Both the position numbers and the translations under genes were made by a program. Of a stretch of 64,000 nt of DNA, positions 41,950 through 50,918 are shown piece after piece (position 1 is the stretch's first letter; every line of letters starts with the position of its first letter). The DNA is from an uncultured Nocardioides sp. (GTDB lineage: Bacteria; Actinomycetota; Actinomycetes; Propionibacteriales; Nocardioidaceae). Location of the stretch: contig NZ_CANLDB010000003.1 in assembly GCF_947489365.1 (NCBI RefSeq), forward strand, positions 1-64,000. Direction: 5' to 3'. Under the pieces are notes generated by a model that was given only the letters and a program-made list of their open reading frames with translations, searched no databases and had not been told where the DNA came from.

Positions 41950-42999
41950 GTGATCGAGTTCTTCAGTGCCATCGGCGGCTTCATCATGACGCCGCTGTAC
42001 TACGTCGTCTCGTTCATCATGGTCGGCTTCCACACCGTGCTGAGCACCTTCCTGGACCCCGCGGGCGGTGCCTCCTGGCTGCTGTCGATCGTGGGCCTCA
42101 CGATCGTGATCCGCGCGGCGCTGATCCCGCTGTTCGTCAAGCAGATCCGCTCGAGCCGGAACATGCAGCTGATCCAGCCGCAGATCCGCGAGCTGCAGAA
42201 GAAGTACGGCCACGACCGGGAGCGCTTCGCCCAGGAGTCGATGAAGCTGTACAAGGAGACGGGCACCAACCCGTTCGCCTCCTGCCTGCCGCTCCTGGTG
42301 CAGATGCCGATCTTCTTCGCGCTGTTCCGCATGATCGACCGGGCCTCGAAGGGTCAGCCGCGTGGCGTGCTCGACGCTGTCCAGGCCGAGCAGTTCGGCA
42401 ACGCCGACCTGTTCGGGTCGATCCCGATCGCCGGCACGCTGGTGAACCCGGAACCCGGTGGGATCGAGGTGCGCATCCTCGCCGTGGTCCTCGTGCTGGC
42501 GATGACGGCGACGACCTTCCTCACGCAGCGCCAGCTGATGAGCAAGAACATGCCGCCCGAGGCGCTGAACGGCCCGTACGCCCGGCAGCAGAAGATGCTC
42601 CTCTACGTGCTCCCGCCCGTCTTCGCCATCGGTGGCGTGGCGTTCCCGATCGGCGTCCTCGTCTACTGGACCACGACGAACCTGTGGACGATGGGCCAGC
42701 AGTTCTACATCATCCGTCGCAACCCCGCCCCCGGCACTCCGGCCTTCAAGGCCAAGGAGGAGCGGGAGCGCGAGAAGAAGCTCCGCAAGGGTGGTGTGGT
42801 CGACCCGGTCACCGAGACCGGCGGGACGACGACCGCAGTCGTGGAGTCCGACGCGCCGGCGCCCGGCTCCCCCACGGGGCGTCAGCAGCCCAAGCGACAG
42901 ACGCGCAGCGAGCGGACGCGAACCAGCGCAAACGCTCCCAAACCGTCGGCGTCGACGCCGCCGCGCAAGCACCCCCAGAAGTCCAAGAAGCGGCGCTGA
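41950..42999 (+). CDS. yidC: Membrane protein insertase YidC
   Basis: The 349-residue insertase has a periplasmic-less actinobacterial architecture: TM1 near residue 10-30, then WLLSIVGLTIVIRAALIPLFVKQI with the hydrophilic-groove arginine. A cytoplasmic coiled hairpin (IQPQIRELQKKYGHDRERFAQ) follows, then TNPFASCLPLLVQMPIFFALF and the last helices with VFAIGGVAFPIGVLVYWTTTNLW. The C-terminal tail of ~70 residues is Lys/Arg/Thr rich and could contact the ribosome. It inserts membrane proteins alone or with SecYEG. GTG start at 41950. Confidence 0.96.
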   Translation: MIEFFSAIGGFIMTPLYYVVSFIMVGFHTVLSTFLDPAGGASWLLSIVGLTIVIRAALIPLFVKQIRSSRNMQLIQPQIRELQKKYGHDRERFAQESMKLYKETGTNPFASCLPLLVQMPIFFALFRMIDRASKGQPRGVLDAVQAEQFGNADLFGSIPIAGTLVNPEPGGIEVRILAVVLVLAMTATTFLTQRQLMSKNMPPEALNGPYARQQKMLLYVLPPVFAIGGVAFPIGVLVYWTTTNLWTMGQQFYIIRRNPAPGTPAFKAKEEREREKKLRKGGVVDPVTETGGTTTAVVESDAPAPGSPTGRQQPKRQTRSERTRTSANAPKPSASTPPRKHPQKSKKRR

Positions 43000-43085
43000 G
43001 CGCCGTCCGCCCCCGGGCGGACCCCGTTTCTCCGTCCCGTAACCCGGTCGCCCGTCCCGGCGGCCCTGACAGCGCAGGAGCCCCC

Positions 43086-43658
43086 ATGGCCACGGACCCC
43101 TCCCAGGTCGACTCCCCGGTCGACGCCGACCTCGACGCCGGCGACTCCCCCACCCCGGAGCACGACGGCGGCACGGACGCCCCGGGCCGCCCGTCCCGGG
43201 CGCAGCGGCTCGAGGCCGAGGGCGACACCGCTGCGGACTACCTCGAGGAGCTCCTCGACATCGTCGACCTGGACGGCGACCTCGTGATCGGCGTCGAGGG
43301 GGACCGGGCCGTGGTCTCCATCGTCGGCGAGGGGCTGGAGCACCTGGCCGGCCGCGACGGCGAGGTCCTCGAGGCCCTGCAGGAGCTCACCCGCATGGCG
43401 GTCCACCGTGAGAGCGGTGAGCGTTCGCGTCTGATGCTGGACGTGGCGGACTACCGCGCTGAGCGCCGTGCCGCTCTCGTCTCGCTGGCGGAGAAGGAGA
43501 TCGAGTCCGTCCGCTCCTCGGGCGAAGCCGTGTCGCTCGAGCCCATGTCGGCCTTCGAGCGCAAGGTCGTCCACGACGCCGTGGCCGCTGCGGGGCTGGT
43601 CTCGGAGTCCGAGGGTGCCGAGCCGCGTCGCCACGTGGTCATCCTTCCCCCGCGCTGA
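43086..43658 (+). CDS. jag: Jag/KhpB family RNA-binding protein (KH-R3H)
   Basis: A 190-residue protein with an acidic N-terminal region (~50 residues) in place of the Jag_N domain. A KH-like domain follows (about 55-115; [22 protein letters not shown]), then an R3H domain (about 120-190; [18 protein letters not shown] and [13 protein letters not shown]). It binds RNA and is linked to cell-envelope control in Gram-positives. ATG 43086, 86 bp after yidC; rsmG follows after 10 bp. Confidence 0.93.
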   Translation: MATDPSQVDSPVDADLDAGDSPTPEHDGGTDAPGRPSRAQRLEAEGDTAADYLEELLDIVDLDGDLVIGVEGDRAVVSIVGEGLEHLAGRDGEVLEALQELTRMAVHRESGERSRLMLDVADYRAERRAALVSLAEKEIESVRSSGEAVSLEPMSAFERKVVHDAVAAAGLVSESEGAEPRRHVVILPPR

Positions 43659-43668
43659 GTCCCCTGCG

Positions 43669-44343
43669 GTGACTTCGTCCGCCGGCGGGGACGTGCCCGG
43701 GGCCGCGGAACGCCTGTTCGGTGACCGCCTGCCGCTCGCTGCGGCGTACGTCGAGCTGCTGGCGACGGCCGGGGTGGAGAGGGGTCTCATCGGGCCTCGC
43801 GAGGCCGATCGGCTCTGGGATCGGCACGTGATGAACTGTGCGGTCCTCACCGAGCTGCTGGCGCCGGGGGTCCACGTCGTCGACGTCGGTAGCGGTGCGG
43901 GGCTGCCCGGCATCGTCCTCGCCATCGCCCGCCCCGACCTGCGGGTGACCCTGGTGGAGCCGCTGGAGCGCCGGACGGTCTTCCTGGGCGAGGTGGCGGA
44001 CTCCCTCGGCCTGACCGGTGTGGTCGTCGCCCGTGGCCGCGCCGAGGATCACGCGCCGGCCAGGGCCGACGTGGTGACGTCGCGCGCCGTCGCCCCACTC
44101 CCCCGTCTCATGGGCTGGAGCCTTCCGCTGGCTCGCCTGGGCGGGGAGGTCCTGGCGTTGAAGGGTGCGCGGGCCTCGGAGGAGGTGGAGGCCGTGCGCC
44201 CGGCGTCCTGGGCGCGCAGCGGTGCGTCGGAGCCCGAGGTCCTCCAGGTCGGTGTCGGCGTGGTCGATCCGCCGAGCACCGTGGTCCGGGTCGTGCGTCT
44301 GCGCGAGTCCCGAGTACGTTTGACCGGCCGCACGTCGGCCTGA
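43669..44343 (+). CDS. rsmG: 16S rRNA (guanine-N7) methyltransferase RsmG
   Basis: The 224-residue S-adenosylmethionine-dependent enzyme methylates G527 of 16S rRNA (E. coli numbering). Motif [17 protein letters not shown], the acidic strand [10 protein letters not shown], and [13 protein letters not shown] are family features. Loss of this gene gives low-level streptomycin resistance in related bacteria. GTG 43669; parA follows after 53 bp. Confidence 0.95.
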   Translation: MTSSAGGDVPGAAERLFGDRLPLAAAYVELLATAGVERGLIGPREADRLWDRHVMNCAVLTELLAPGVHVVDVGSGAGLPGIVLAIARPDLRVTLVEPLERRTVFLGEVADSLGLTGVVVARGRAEDHAPARADVVTSRAVAPLPRLMGWSLPLARLGGEVLALKGARASEEVEAVRPASWARSGASEPEVLQVGVGVVDPPSTVVRVVRLRESRVRLTGRTSA

Positions 44344-44396
44344 CCAGGCGCTCCCCCGCGCCCGCTCGTCCCATTCCGACCGGAGGAGATCTCCGC

Positions 44397-45371
44397 GTGG
44401 TTTCACGTGAAACACCGTCCCGCCCGGCGCCCGTCCCGACCGCGGCCGACCTCGCCGCCGGCGTCCCGAGCCTGCACGACGAGACGACGCCGCTCGCACG
44501 AGCGGCCGAGCACAGCGTGCTGGCCCGTCAGGACGCGGCGTCCCGCCCCATCGCTGAGCGGCCGACCTCGACCCGGGTGGTCGTGGTGGCGAACCAGAAG
44601 GGCGGGGTGGGCAAGACCACCACGTCCGTGAACCTGGCGGCAGCGCTCGCGCAGCTGGGGCAGCGGGTGCTCCTGGTCGATCTCGACCCGCAGGGCAACG
44701 CCTCCACCGCCCTGAACGTCGCGCACGCGCGCGGTACCGTCGGCACCTACGACGTCCTGGTGGACGGCGTGGACCTGCAGTCGGTCGAGCAGCAGTGTCC
44801 TGACCTCGAGCTCCTCCGGGTGGTCCCGGCGACCATCGACCTGGCGGGCGCCGAGATCGAGCTGGTCTCGTTGGACAGCCGGGAGCGTCGCCTCCGGGCT
44901 GCGATCCTGGACCACCCGAGGGTGGGCTCCGAGGAGGCCGTGGGCGAGGAGCGGTACGACTACGTGCTCGTCGACTGTCCCCCGTCGCTCGGTCTGCTCA
45001 CCCTGAACGCCCTGGTCGCCGGCGCGGAGATGCTGATCCCGATCCAGGCCGAGTACTACGCCCTCGAGGGCCTCGGTCAGCTGCTGGAGACGGTGCGGAT
45101 GGTGCACGAGCACCTCAACCCGGAGCTGGTGGTGTCCACGATCCTCATCACGATGTACGACGCCCGCACCCGCCTCGCCGCCAACGTCGCGCAGGAGGTG
45201 CGGGAGCACTTCGGGCCGCAGGTCCTGAAGACCTCGATCCCCCGGTCGGTCCGGGTGTCGGAGGCGCCGTCGTACGGTCAGTCGGTGATGACCTACGACC
45301 CGGGCTCCCCCGGCGCCCTGTCGTACCTGGGTGCTGCCAAGGAGATCGTGGAGCGGGGGGCCCCGGCGTGA
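44397..45371 (+). CDS. parA: Chromosome-partitioning ATPase ParA (Soj)
   Basis: The 324-residue protein has a 60-residue N-terminal extension, then the deviant Walker [19 protein letters not shown], Walker A' [11 protein letters not shown] and Walker [18 protein letters not shown]. It forms ATP-dependent dimers on the nucleoid and moves ParB-parS complexes. Unusually, the first codons form a parS site: the sequence 44400-44413 encodes the VSRET at residues 2-6. GTG 44397 was chosen (GGAGGAG upstream at about 44382). TGA overlaps the parB start (GTGA). Confidence 0.95.
   Translation: MVSRETPSRPAPVPTAADLAAGVPSLHDETTPLARAAEHSVLARQDAASRPIAERPTSTRVVVVANQKGGVGKTTTSVNLAAALAQLGQRVLLVDLDPQGNASTALNVAHARGTVGTYDVLVDGVDLQSVEQQCPDLELLRVVPATIDLAGAEIELVSLDSRERRLRAAILDHPRVGSEEAVGEERYDYVLVDCPPSLGLLTLNALVAGAEMLIPIQAEYYALEGLGQLLETVRMVHEHLNPELVVSTILITMYDARTRLAANVAQEVREHFGPQVLKTSIPRSVRVSEAPSYGQSVMTYDPGSPGALSYLGAAKEIVERGAPA
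44399..44414. promoter_or_regulatory. parS: parS site 1 (in parA start)
   Basis: GGTTTCACGTGAAACA: the 14-bp palindromic core GTTTCACGTGAAAC is perfect (44400-44413), with one outer base off the 16-bp consensus. ParB binds and spreads from such sites. It lies about 5.5 kb from the oriC candidate. Confidence 0.95.
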
Positions 45372-46408
45372 CCGCGAAGCAGCCGCCCCGCCGCGGCTTG
45401 GGCCGTGGACTGGGCTCGCTCATCCCCACGGCACCTGCTGCAGACCCTTCGGATGGCTCCGGGGCCGACGTGACCACTGTTTCACGTGAAACAGAGTCCG
45501 AACGGACGGGTAGCGAGCCGCGAGACACCGCCGCTGACGTGGTTTCACGTGAAACGTCGGCCGCCGTGTCCACCGAGCCGGCCCTGGTCGACGACACCGG
45601 GGCCTTCTTCGCCGAGCTGCCCATCGGTCAGGTCGTGCCCAACCCTCGTCAGCCGCGTGCGGTGTTCGAGGAGGAGGCCATGGCCGAGCTGGTGCACTCC
45701 ATCGGTGAGATCGGCCTGCTGCAGCCGGTCGTCGTGCGTCCCACCGGTGACGAGACGTACGAGCTCGTCATGGGGGAGCGCCGCTGGCGCGCCAGCCAGG
45801 CCGCCGGTCTGGAGCGCATCCCGGCGATCGTCCGTGAGACCGACGACGACGACATGCTGCGCGACGCGCTGCTGGAGAACCTCCACCGCTCCCAGCTCAA
45901 CCCCCTCGAGGAGGCCGCGGCGTACGGGCAGCTCCTGGAGGACTTCGGCTGCACCCACGACGAGCTCGCGCAGCGGATCGGCCGGTCCAGGCCCCAGATC
46001 AGCAACACCCTCCGGCTGCTCCGTCTCAGCCCGGCGGTCCAGCGCCGCGTCGCTGCCGGCGTGCTGTCCGCCGGCCACGCGCGGTCGCTGCTGTCGGTCG
46101 ACGACCCCGCCCTCCAGGACCGTCTCGCGTCGCGCGTCGTGGCCGAGGGCATCAGCGTGCGCGCGCTGGAGGAGATCGTCGCCGTGGGGGAGCCGGGAGG
46201 GACGACTCGCCGCCCCAGGCGACGTACGGAGCCCGACCCCGACCTGGCCGAGGTGGCCGACCGGCTCGGCGACCGTCTCGAGACCCGGGTCAAGGTCGAC
46301 ATGGGTCGCAGCCACGGCCGCGTCACGATCGAGTTCGCCTCGGTCGACGACCTCCGACGCATCGCGGACGTCATCGACCCCCGCAACCGCACCGACCGCC
46401 CGATCTGA
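45368..46408 (+). CDS. parB: Chromosome-partitioning protein ParB (Spo0J)
   Basis: The 346-residue CTPase clamp starts [18 protein letters not shown], the conserved ParA-stimulating N terminus. A ~70-residue linker follows that contains two parS-encoded VSRET peptides. The N-terminal CTPase domain (about 80-170) has [13 protein letters not shown], then a central HTH domain ([19 protein letters not shown]) and a C-terminal dimerisation domain. GTG 45368 overlaps parA. Both later parS sites fall within its first 65 codons, so ParB loads onto its own gene and might affect its expression. Confidence 0.95.
   Translation: MTAKQPPRRGLGRGLGSLIPTAPAADPSDGSGADVTTVSRETESERTGSEPRDTAADVVSRETSAAVSTEPALVDDTGAFFAELPIGQVVPNPRQPRAVFEEEAMAELVHSIGEIGLLQPVVVRPTGDETYELVMGERRWRASQAAGLERIPAIVRETDDDDMLRDALLENLHRSQLNPLEEAAAYGQLLEDFGCTHDELAQRIGRSRPQISNTLRLLRLSPAVQRRVAAGVLSAGHARSLLSVDDPALQDRLASRVVAEGISVRALEEIVAVGEPGGTTRRPRRRTEPDPDLAEVADRLGDRLETRVKVDMGRSHGRVTIEFASVDDLRRIADVIDPRNRTDRPI
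45478..45493. promoter_or_regulatory. parS: parS site 2 (inside parB)
   Basis: A perfect 16-bp palindrome TGTTTCACGTGAAACA, the full parS consensus. Confidence 0.97.
45542..45555. promoter_or_regulatory. parS: parS site 3 (inside parB)
   Basis: The perfect 14-bp core GTTTCACGTGAAAC, 49 bp past site 2; the outer bases are G on both sides. Confidence 0.95.
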
Positions 46409-46451
46409 CCGCTCTCCGGGCGGTCTCGGGCACGGTCGAGGCTTCACGCAG

Positions 46452-46518
46452 CGCTGCCGTTTTGTGCGAAACGGCAGCGTGGGAGGCCGGAGAGCTGCCG
46501 TTTGTGCAGAAACGGCAG
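46452..46518. terminator. Two related hairpins after parB
   Basis: Hairpin 1: 11-bp stem (46452-46462 with 46469-46479), 6-nt loop. Hairpin 2: 9-bp stem (46495-46503 with 46510-46518), 6-nt loop. Both share the arm CTGCCGTTT and a TGTGC loop. They separate parB from the convergent plsC gene and probably terminate both. The rest of 46409-46662 has repeated GTCGAC and GCGACA motifs but no gene. Confidence 0.6.
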
Positions 46519-46662
46519 TCCAGAGAGCCGTGACCGCTACCGCGTGCGGCCCATCGACAGCGGATGTCGACCAATCCACTCGTCGACGTGTCGACAAAGC
46601 GACAGGTCGCCATGACGACAGGGCGACAACGATCCGTGAGCACCCAGGGGAGACGGGGCTGA

Positions 46663-47430
46663 TCAGCCCTTCTTGGCGCGCTTCTCGGCCCGGCGGCGGG
46701 CGCGTTCGCGCTTCTCCTCGGCATCGAGACGCAGGGCCTCGTCGGGAGTGGGGGCGCCGCCGCCGTACGACGCGGGGAGCCACCAGGCGCCGGGCGGGCG
46801 GCCGTCGGGGTAGGCCTCGATGGTGTCGGCGAGCATCTCCTGCATCCGGGAGCGGAGGGCGGCGGTCTCCCCGGCGGGGTCGGTGCCGTCCGGGTGGAGG
46901 GGCTCGCCCACGGTGAGGGCGATCGTCTTGCCGCGCGAGAAGTCCTTCTCGTGGTCCTTCGTCAGCATCCGCTGGGTGCCCCACATGACCACCGGGACCA
47001 GCGGGACGCCGGCCTCGGCCGCGAGACGCACGGCTCCGGTCTTCAGCTCCTTGATCTCCATCGACCGCGAGATGGTGGCCTCGGGGAAGATACCCACGAC
47101 CTCGCCGGCCCGGAGCATGTCGATCGCGGCCTGGTACGACGCCAGGCCCTCGGCGCGGTCCACCTCGATGTGGTGCAACGAGCGCATCAGGGGGCCGCCG
47201 ACCGGGTGGTCGAAGATCTCCCGCTTGGCCATGAAGCGGACCAGGCGCTTGGACGGTTGCGCGGCGAGGCCACCGTAGATGAAGTCGACGTAGCCGATGT
47301 GGTTGTAGGCCACGAGGGCGCCGCCGGTGCGGGGGATGTGCTCGGCGCCGGTGATCACGAACTTCTGCCCGAGCAGGCGGAACGCGGTCTTCGCCGCCAC
47401 GACGATCGGCGGGTAGGTCAGGTCACGCAC
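46663..47430 (-). CDS. plsC: 1-acyl-sn-glycerol-3-phosphate acyltransferase
   Basis: A 255-residue PlsC enzyme that acylates lysophosphatidate to phosphatidate in phospholipid synthesis. Catalytic HX4D is in NHIGYVDF (about residue 43), followed by KREIFDHPVGGPLMR, the substrate-binding FPEATIS and VPLVPVVMWG. The C terminus ends in a Lys/Arg-rich helix (EEKRERARRRAEKRAKKG). GTG 47430 overlaps the end of the ligase gene by 8 bp, so they are coupled. Confidence 0.93.
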   Translation of the reverse strand: MRDLTYPPIVVAAKTAFRLLGQKFVITGAEHIPRTGGALVAYNHIGYVDFIYGGLAAQPSKRLVRFMAKREIFDHPVGGPLMRSLHHIEVDRAEGLASYQAAIDMLRAGEVVGIFPEATISRSMEIKELKTGAVRLAAEAGVPLVPVVMWGTQRMLTKDHEKDFSRGKTIALTVGEPLHPDGTDPAGETAALRSRMQEMLADTIEAYPDGRPPGAWWLPASYGGGAPTPDEALRLDAEEKRERARRRAEKRAKKG

Positions 47431-48424
47431 GGTGCACCCCCCGGGCGACGGCGGTGTCCACGAACCGGGAGAACAGCGCCCCGAGGTCGAGCCCGTCCGC
47501 GCTGACGGCGAGCGGGACCGTCGAGGTCTCGGTGAACCCGGGGGCCACGTTGGCCTCGAGGAACCAGACGGTGCCCTCGTCGTCCACGATCAGGTCGGAG
47601 CGGGAGACGTCGCGCAGGCCCAGGGTCTCGTGGACGAGTACGGCGACCCTCGCGCACTCCTCGGCGAGCTCGGGGGACAGGGTCGCGGGGACCTGGAACT
47701 CCGTCGAGCCGGCGGTGTAGCGCGCGGTGTAGTCGTAGACGCCGCCGTCGGGGTGGATCGAGACCGGCGACAGCGCCCGCGGTCCGTCACCGGTGTCGAC
47801 GACGCCGACCGCGACCTCCGTGCCGGAGACGAAGCGCTCGGCGAGGGCCAGCGCGCCGTACGCGAAGGCGTCGACCATCGCGTGGGGCAGGTCGGCGGGG
47901 GTGCGGACGACGCTGCAGCCCAGGGCCGAACCGCTGCGGGCCGGCTTGACCATGAGGGGCAGCCCGAGCCGGTCCGTGAGGGCCGACATCACCGCGGCGG
48001 CCCCCAGCTCCCGGAAGGTCTCGTGCGGCAGGCAGACCGACGCCGGGGTGTGGACCCCGGCGCGGCTGACCATCGCCTTCGCGGTCGGCTTGTCGAACGC
48101 CGCGCGGCAGGCGGTGGGCACGGCGCCGACGTACGGCAGGTCGAGGAGCTCGAGGACCTCGCGGATGGCGCCGTCCTCGCCGGTCTCGCCGTGCAGCATC
48201 GGGACGACGCAGGCAGGCGGGTCCTCGGCGAGCCGGGGCAGGAGGGTGGCGTCGGCGTCGAGCTGCTCCACCTCGAGGCCCGCGCTGCGCATGGCGTCGG
48301 CGACCCGGCGCCCGGAGCGCAGCGAGACGTCGCGCTCGTGCGACAGACCGCCGGCGACGACGACGACACGGCCGACAGCCGGGGGAGTGGCCGGGGGAGG
48401 GGTGCTCGGGGGATCGGTGGTCAT
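47423..48424 (-). CDS. D-alanine--D-alanine ligase family ATP-grasp protein
   Basis: The 333-residue protein has the Ddl layout: N-terminal AGGLSHERDVSLRSG (substrate-binding loop), VVPMLHGETGEDGAI, the ATP-grasp lid KPARSGSALGCSVVR and C-terminal FLEANVAPGFTETSTVPLA. The usual Ddl C-terminal metal triad reads E.N. in EANVAPG, consistent with activity. It could be a true D-Ala-D-Ala ligase or a paralogue that joins another amino-acid pair. Sitting with an aminotransferase and PlsC near parB is common in this group. ATG 48424. Confidence 0.85.
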   Translation of the reverse strand: MTTDPPSTPPPATPPAVGRVVVVAGGLSHERDVSLRSGRRVADAMRSAGLEVEQLDADATLLPRLAEDPPACVVPMLHGETGEDGAIREVLELLDLPYVGAVPTACRAAFDKPTAKAMVSRAGVHTPASVCLPHETFRELGAAAVMSALTDRLGLPLMVKPARSGSALGCSVVRTPADLPHAMVDAFAYGALALAERFVSGTEVAVGVVDTGDGPRALSPVSIHPDGGVYDYTARYTAGSTEFQVPATLSPELAEECARVAVLVHETLGLRDVSRSDLIVDDEGTVWFLEANVAPGFTETSTVPLAVSADGLDLGALFSRFVDTAVARGVHRA

Positions 48425-48433
48425 GACCGCCTC

Positions 48434-49753
48434 TCAGGCCTGGTCGCTGCCGGGTCCGTCGTACCGGCTGCGGGTGAGGGCCTCGTGGCTGCCGGTGGCG
48501 CCGAAGGTCGCACGGAGCTCCATCTCCTCCTCGAGCACGCCCGCGAGGCGTCGGACGCCCTCCCGGATCCGCTCGGGCGTGGGGTAGCAGAACGACAGCC
48601 GCATGGCCGAGGAGCCGAAGCCGTCCGCGAAGAACGCGGTGCCCGGCACGTACGCGACCCGGGCGGTCACGGCGCGCGGCAGCATCGCCTTGGTGTCGAC
48701 CCCCGGGGGCACCGTGAGCCACACGTAGAAGCCGCCGGACGGCACGGTCCAGCTGCAGCCGGGGGGCATGAGGTCCTCGAGGGCGTCGACCATGGCGTCG
48801 CGGCGCTCGCGGTACATCTCCCGGAACGACTTCACCTGGCCCTGCCAGTCGTGCTCCCGCAGGTACGAGGACACCGCCATCTGCGAGAACGACGGCGGGC
48901 AGAGCGTCGCGGACTCCTGGGCCAGCACGAGCTTCTCCCGCACCGCGTGCGGCGCGAGCGCCCACCCGACCCGGAACCCCGGGGCGAAGGTCTTGGAGAA
49001 CGAGCCCAGGTAGATGACGCCCTCGGCCTCGTCGGCCCGCAGGGCGCGCATCGGGGCCTGGTCGAAGCCGAGCAGCCCGTACGGGTTGTCCTCAAGGATC
49101 AGGACGTCGGCCTCCCGGCAGATCTCGAGGATCTCCGGGCGCCGCTCGGCCGACAGCGTGACGCCGGCCGGGTTGTGGAAGTTGGGGATCGTGTAGAGGA
49201 ACTTGATCCGGCGACCGGACGCCTGGACGGCGGCGATCGCGGCGCGCAGGGCGTCCGGACGCAGGCCGTGCTCGTCCATCTCCGCGTGGACGACCTCGCA
49301 CTCGAACGCCTTGAAGACGCCCAGCGCCCCGACGTACGACGGCGCCTCGCAGATGACGACGTCGCCCGGGTCGCAGAAGATGCGGGTCACGAGGTCGACG
49401 GCCTGCTGGGAGCCGACGGTGACCACCACGTCGTCCGGGTGGGCGGAGATGCCCTCGAGCGCCATCACCTCGCAGATCTGCTCCCGCAGCTCCGGGGTGC
49501 CCTGGCCCGAGCCGTACTGCAGCGCGGTGGGTCCGGACTCCGAGATCAGGTCGGCGATCGCGCCGCCGACGACGTCGAGGGGCAGGCCCGAGATGTTCGG
49601 CATGCCGCCCGCGAGCGAGACCACCTCGGGCCGCGAGGCGACCGAGAACAGCGCGCGGATCTCCGAGGCGGTCATGCCGGCCGTGCGGGCGGCGTAGCGG
49701 TCGACGTAGGAGTCGAGGCGCGTACGTCCGGCGGGGGCTGGGGTGTGGTCCAT
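48434..49753 (-). CDS. PLP-dependent aminotransferase (class I/II, MocR-C/LysN-like)
   Basis: The 439-residue fold-type I enzyme has the PLP-lysine motif GSFSKTFAPGFRVGW (Lys about 255), YTIPNFHNPAGVTLS for the PLP-ring region, and LQYGSGQGTPELREQI near the N terminus. It belongs to the KAT/AadAT-like 2-aminoadipate or branched-chain aminotransferase group; the natural substrate is not evident. No GntR DNA-binding domain is present, so it is not a MocR regulator. ATG 49753 has AGGAGGG five bases upstream. Nine bases separate it from the downstream ligase gene. Confidence 0.88.
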   Translation of the reverse strand: MDHTPAPAGRTRLDSYVDRYAARTAGMTASEIRALFSVASRPEVVSLAGGMPNISGLPLDVVGGAIADLISESGPTALQYGSGQGTPELREQICEVMALEGISAHPDDVVVTVGSQQAVDLVTRIFCDPGDVVICEAPSYVGALGVFKAFECEVVHAEMDEHGLRPDALRAAIAAVQASGRRIKFLYTIPNFHNPAGVTLSAERRPEILEICREADVLILEDNPYGLLGFDQAPMRALRADEAEGVIYLGSFSKTFAPGFRVGWALAPHAVREKLVLAQESATLCPPSFSQMAVSSYLREHDWQGQVKSFREMYRERRDAMVDALEDLMPPGCSWTVPSGGFYVWLTVPPGVDTKAMLPRAVTARVAYVPGTAFFADGFGSSAMRLSFCYPTPERIREGVRRLAGVLEEEMELRATFGATGSHEALTRSRYDGPGSDQA

Positions 49754-49829
49754 GACCCTCCTAGCATGGACGATGACGGCCCACCCCGCACGCGCGGGTC
49801 GCGGGCCGGACCGCGGAGGTGAGAAGCCG

Positions 49830-50507
49830 GTGGCGCGCAGGACGGTCGACCTGGAGCCTGCGCACGTCGACGCGCTCGCGGCCCTCGCCGGGTGCACGGG
49901 CTGGCTCAGGACCCCGGGCGGTGGCGTCGTGGACAAGGCCGCCTGGATCGCCGAGGTCCGGGAGGCCTGGGGTGGCTGCGGGCTCGTCAGCCGTCTCGAC
50001 GGCGTCCCCGTGGCGTACGTCGTCTACGCCCCGCCGGCCCACCTGCCCGGGCTCGGCCGGGTGCCGACCGCGCCGGTGTCGCGCGACGCCCTCGTCCTGG
50101 CCGAGCTGTGGGTCCACCCCGACCACCGCGGGGGAGGGCTGGGCCGGCACCTCGTGCGCTCGATGGCCCGCGAGCTGGTGGACCGTCACGGCCCGCGGGT
50201 GCCCGCCGTCGAGACGTTCGCCGGGTCGGCCACCAGGACCGCGGACGCGACCGAGCCGTGCCTGCGGCCGCCGGGCTTCTGCGCGGCGGTGGGCTTCACC
50301 GAGCGGCGGGCGCACCCGGTGGTGTCGCGCTGGCGGCTCGAGCTCCGGGCCGCGGTCGACTGGCGCGGCGGTGTCGAGCAGGCCTGGGAGCGACTGCGCG
50401 CCGGCGTACGCCCGTTGCCGGGGCGGGCCGCCCCCGCCGGCCGGACGTCGCGGGAGGCCCCACGCAGCACGAAGCCCCGGGAGGCGGACCTCCCGGGGCT
50501 GTCGTGA
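49830..50507 (+). CDS. GNAT-family N-acetyltransferase
   Basis: A 225-residue protein with the GNAT acetyl-CoA signature: the beta4 strand LVLAELWVHPDHR followed by GGGLGRHLVRSMAREL (R/Q-x-x-G-x-G/A loop). A C-terminal extension of ~60 residues is Arg/Pro rich; its last codons form the transcription-terminator stem. Substrate unknown. GTG 49830 was chosen for the GGAGG about ten bases upstream; an upstream ATG (49773) would add a basic stretch of 19 residues. It diverges from the aminotransferase gene. Confidence 0.8.
   Translation: MARRTVDLEPAHVDALAALAGCTGWLRTPGGGVVDKAAWIAEVREAWGGCGLVSRLDGVPVAYVVYAPPAHLPGLGRVPTAPVSRDALVLAELWVHPDHRGGGLGRHLVRSMARELVDRHGPRVPAVETFAGSATRTADATEPCLRPPGFCAAVGFTERRAHPVVSRWRLELRAAVDWRGGVEQAWERLRAGVRPLPGRAAPAGRTSREAPRSTKPREADLPGLS
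50473..50500. terminator. Bidirectional terminator overlapping GNAT 3' end
   Basis: A perfect 12-bp stem (50473-50484 with 50489-50500) with a 4-nt loop, contained in the last codons of the GNAT gene and 17 bp from the trxA stop. Confidence 0.7.
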
Positions 50508-50516
50508 CGCTGCGGA

Positions 50517-50843
50517 TCAGGCGATGAAGGAGTCGAGCTCCTTCAGCATCGCGGCCTTGGGCTTGGCGCCGACGATGCTCTTCACGACCTCGCCACCGGA
50601 GTAGACGTTGATCGTCGGGATGCCCGTGACGCGGTAGGACGCCGGGGTGACCGGGTTCTCGTCGACGTTCATCTTCAGGAAGGTGATCTTGTCGCCGTGC
50701 GCGTCGGCGATCTCGTCGAGGATCGGGGCCACCTGGCGGCAGGGGCCGCACCACTCGGCCCAGAAGTCGACCAGCACGGGCTTGTCGGACTGCAGGACCT
50801 GGGTGTCGAACTCGGCGTCGGTGACGGCGGAGATGTTGGCCAT
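50517..50843 (-). CDS. trxA: Thioredoxin
   Basis: A 108-residue thioredoxin with the WCGPC redox motif in DFWAEWCGPCRQVAP (Cys about 32 and 35), the cis-Pro loop GIPTINVYSGGE and typical length. It reduces protein disulfides and is recycled by the thioredoxin reductase encoded 75 bp upstream. ATG 50843 follows GAGGAG. Confidence 0.97.
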   Translation of the reverse strand: MANISAVTDAEFDTQVLQSDKPVLVDFWAEWCGPCRQVAPILDEIADAHGDKITFLKMNVDENPVTPASYRVTGIPTINVYSGGEVVKSIVGAKPKAAMLKELDSFIA

Positions 50844-50918
50844 CGGATGCTCCTCGGGATGTCTCGGGTGTTGCGGGGTGTGGTGTCAGAACGCCGGGGG
50901 TACCCGGTTTCTTCCGCC

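Noticed and set aside
44397..45560. Whether the GTTTCAC/GTGAAAC palindromes at 10132 and 21579-21668 are true parS sites
   Set aside because: True parS has the half-sites directly abutted (GTTTCACGTGAAAC). The repeats insert 8-12 bp between them, so they are not called parS.
48434..49753. MocR-type GntR-aminotransferase regulator
   Set aside because: The N terminus lacks a winged-helix DNA-binding domain; it is a stand-alone aminotransferase.
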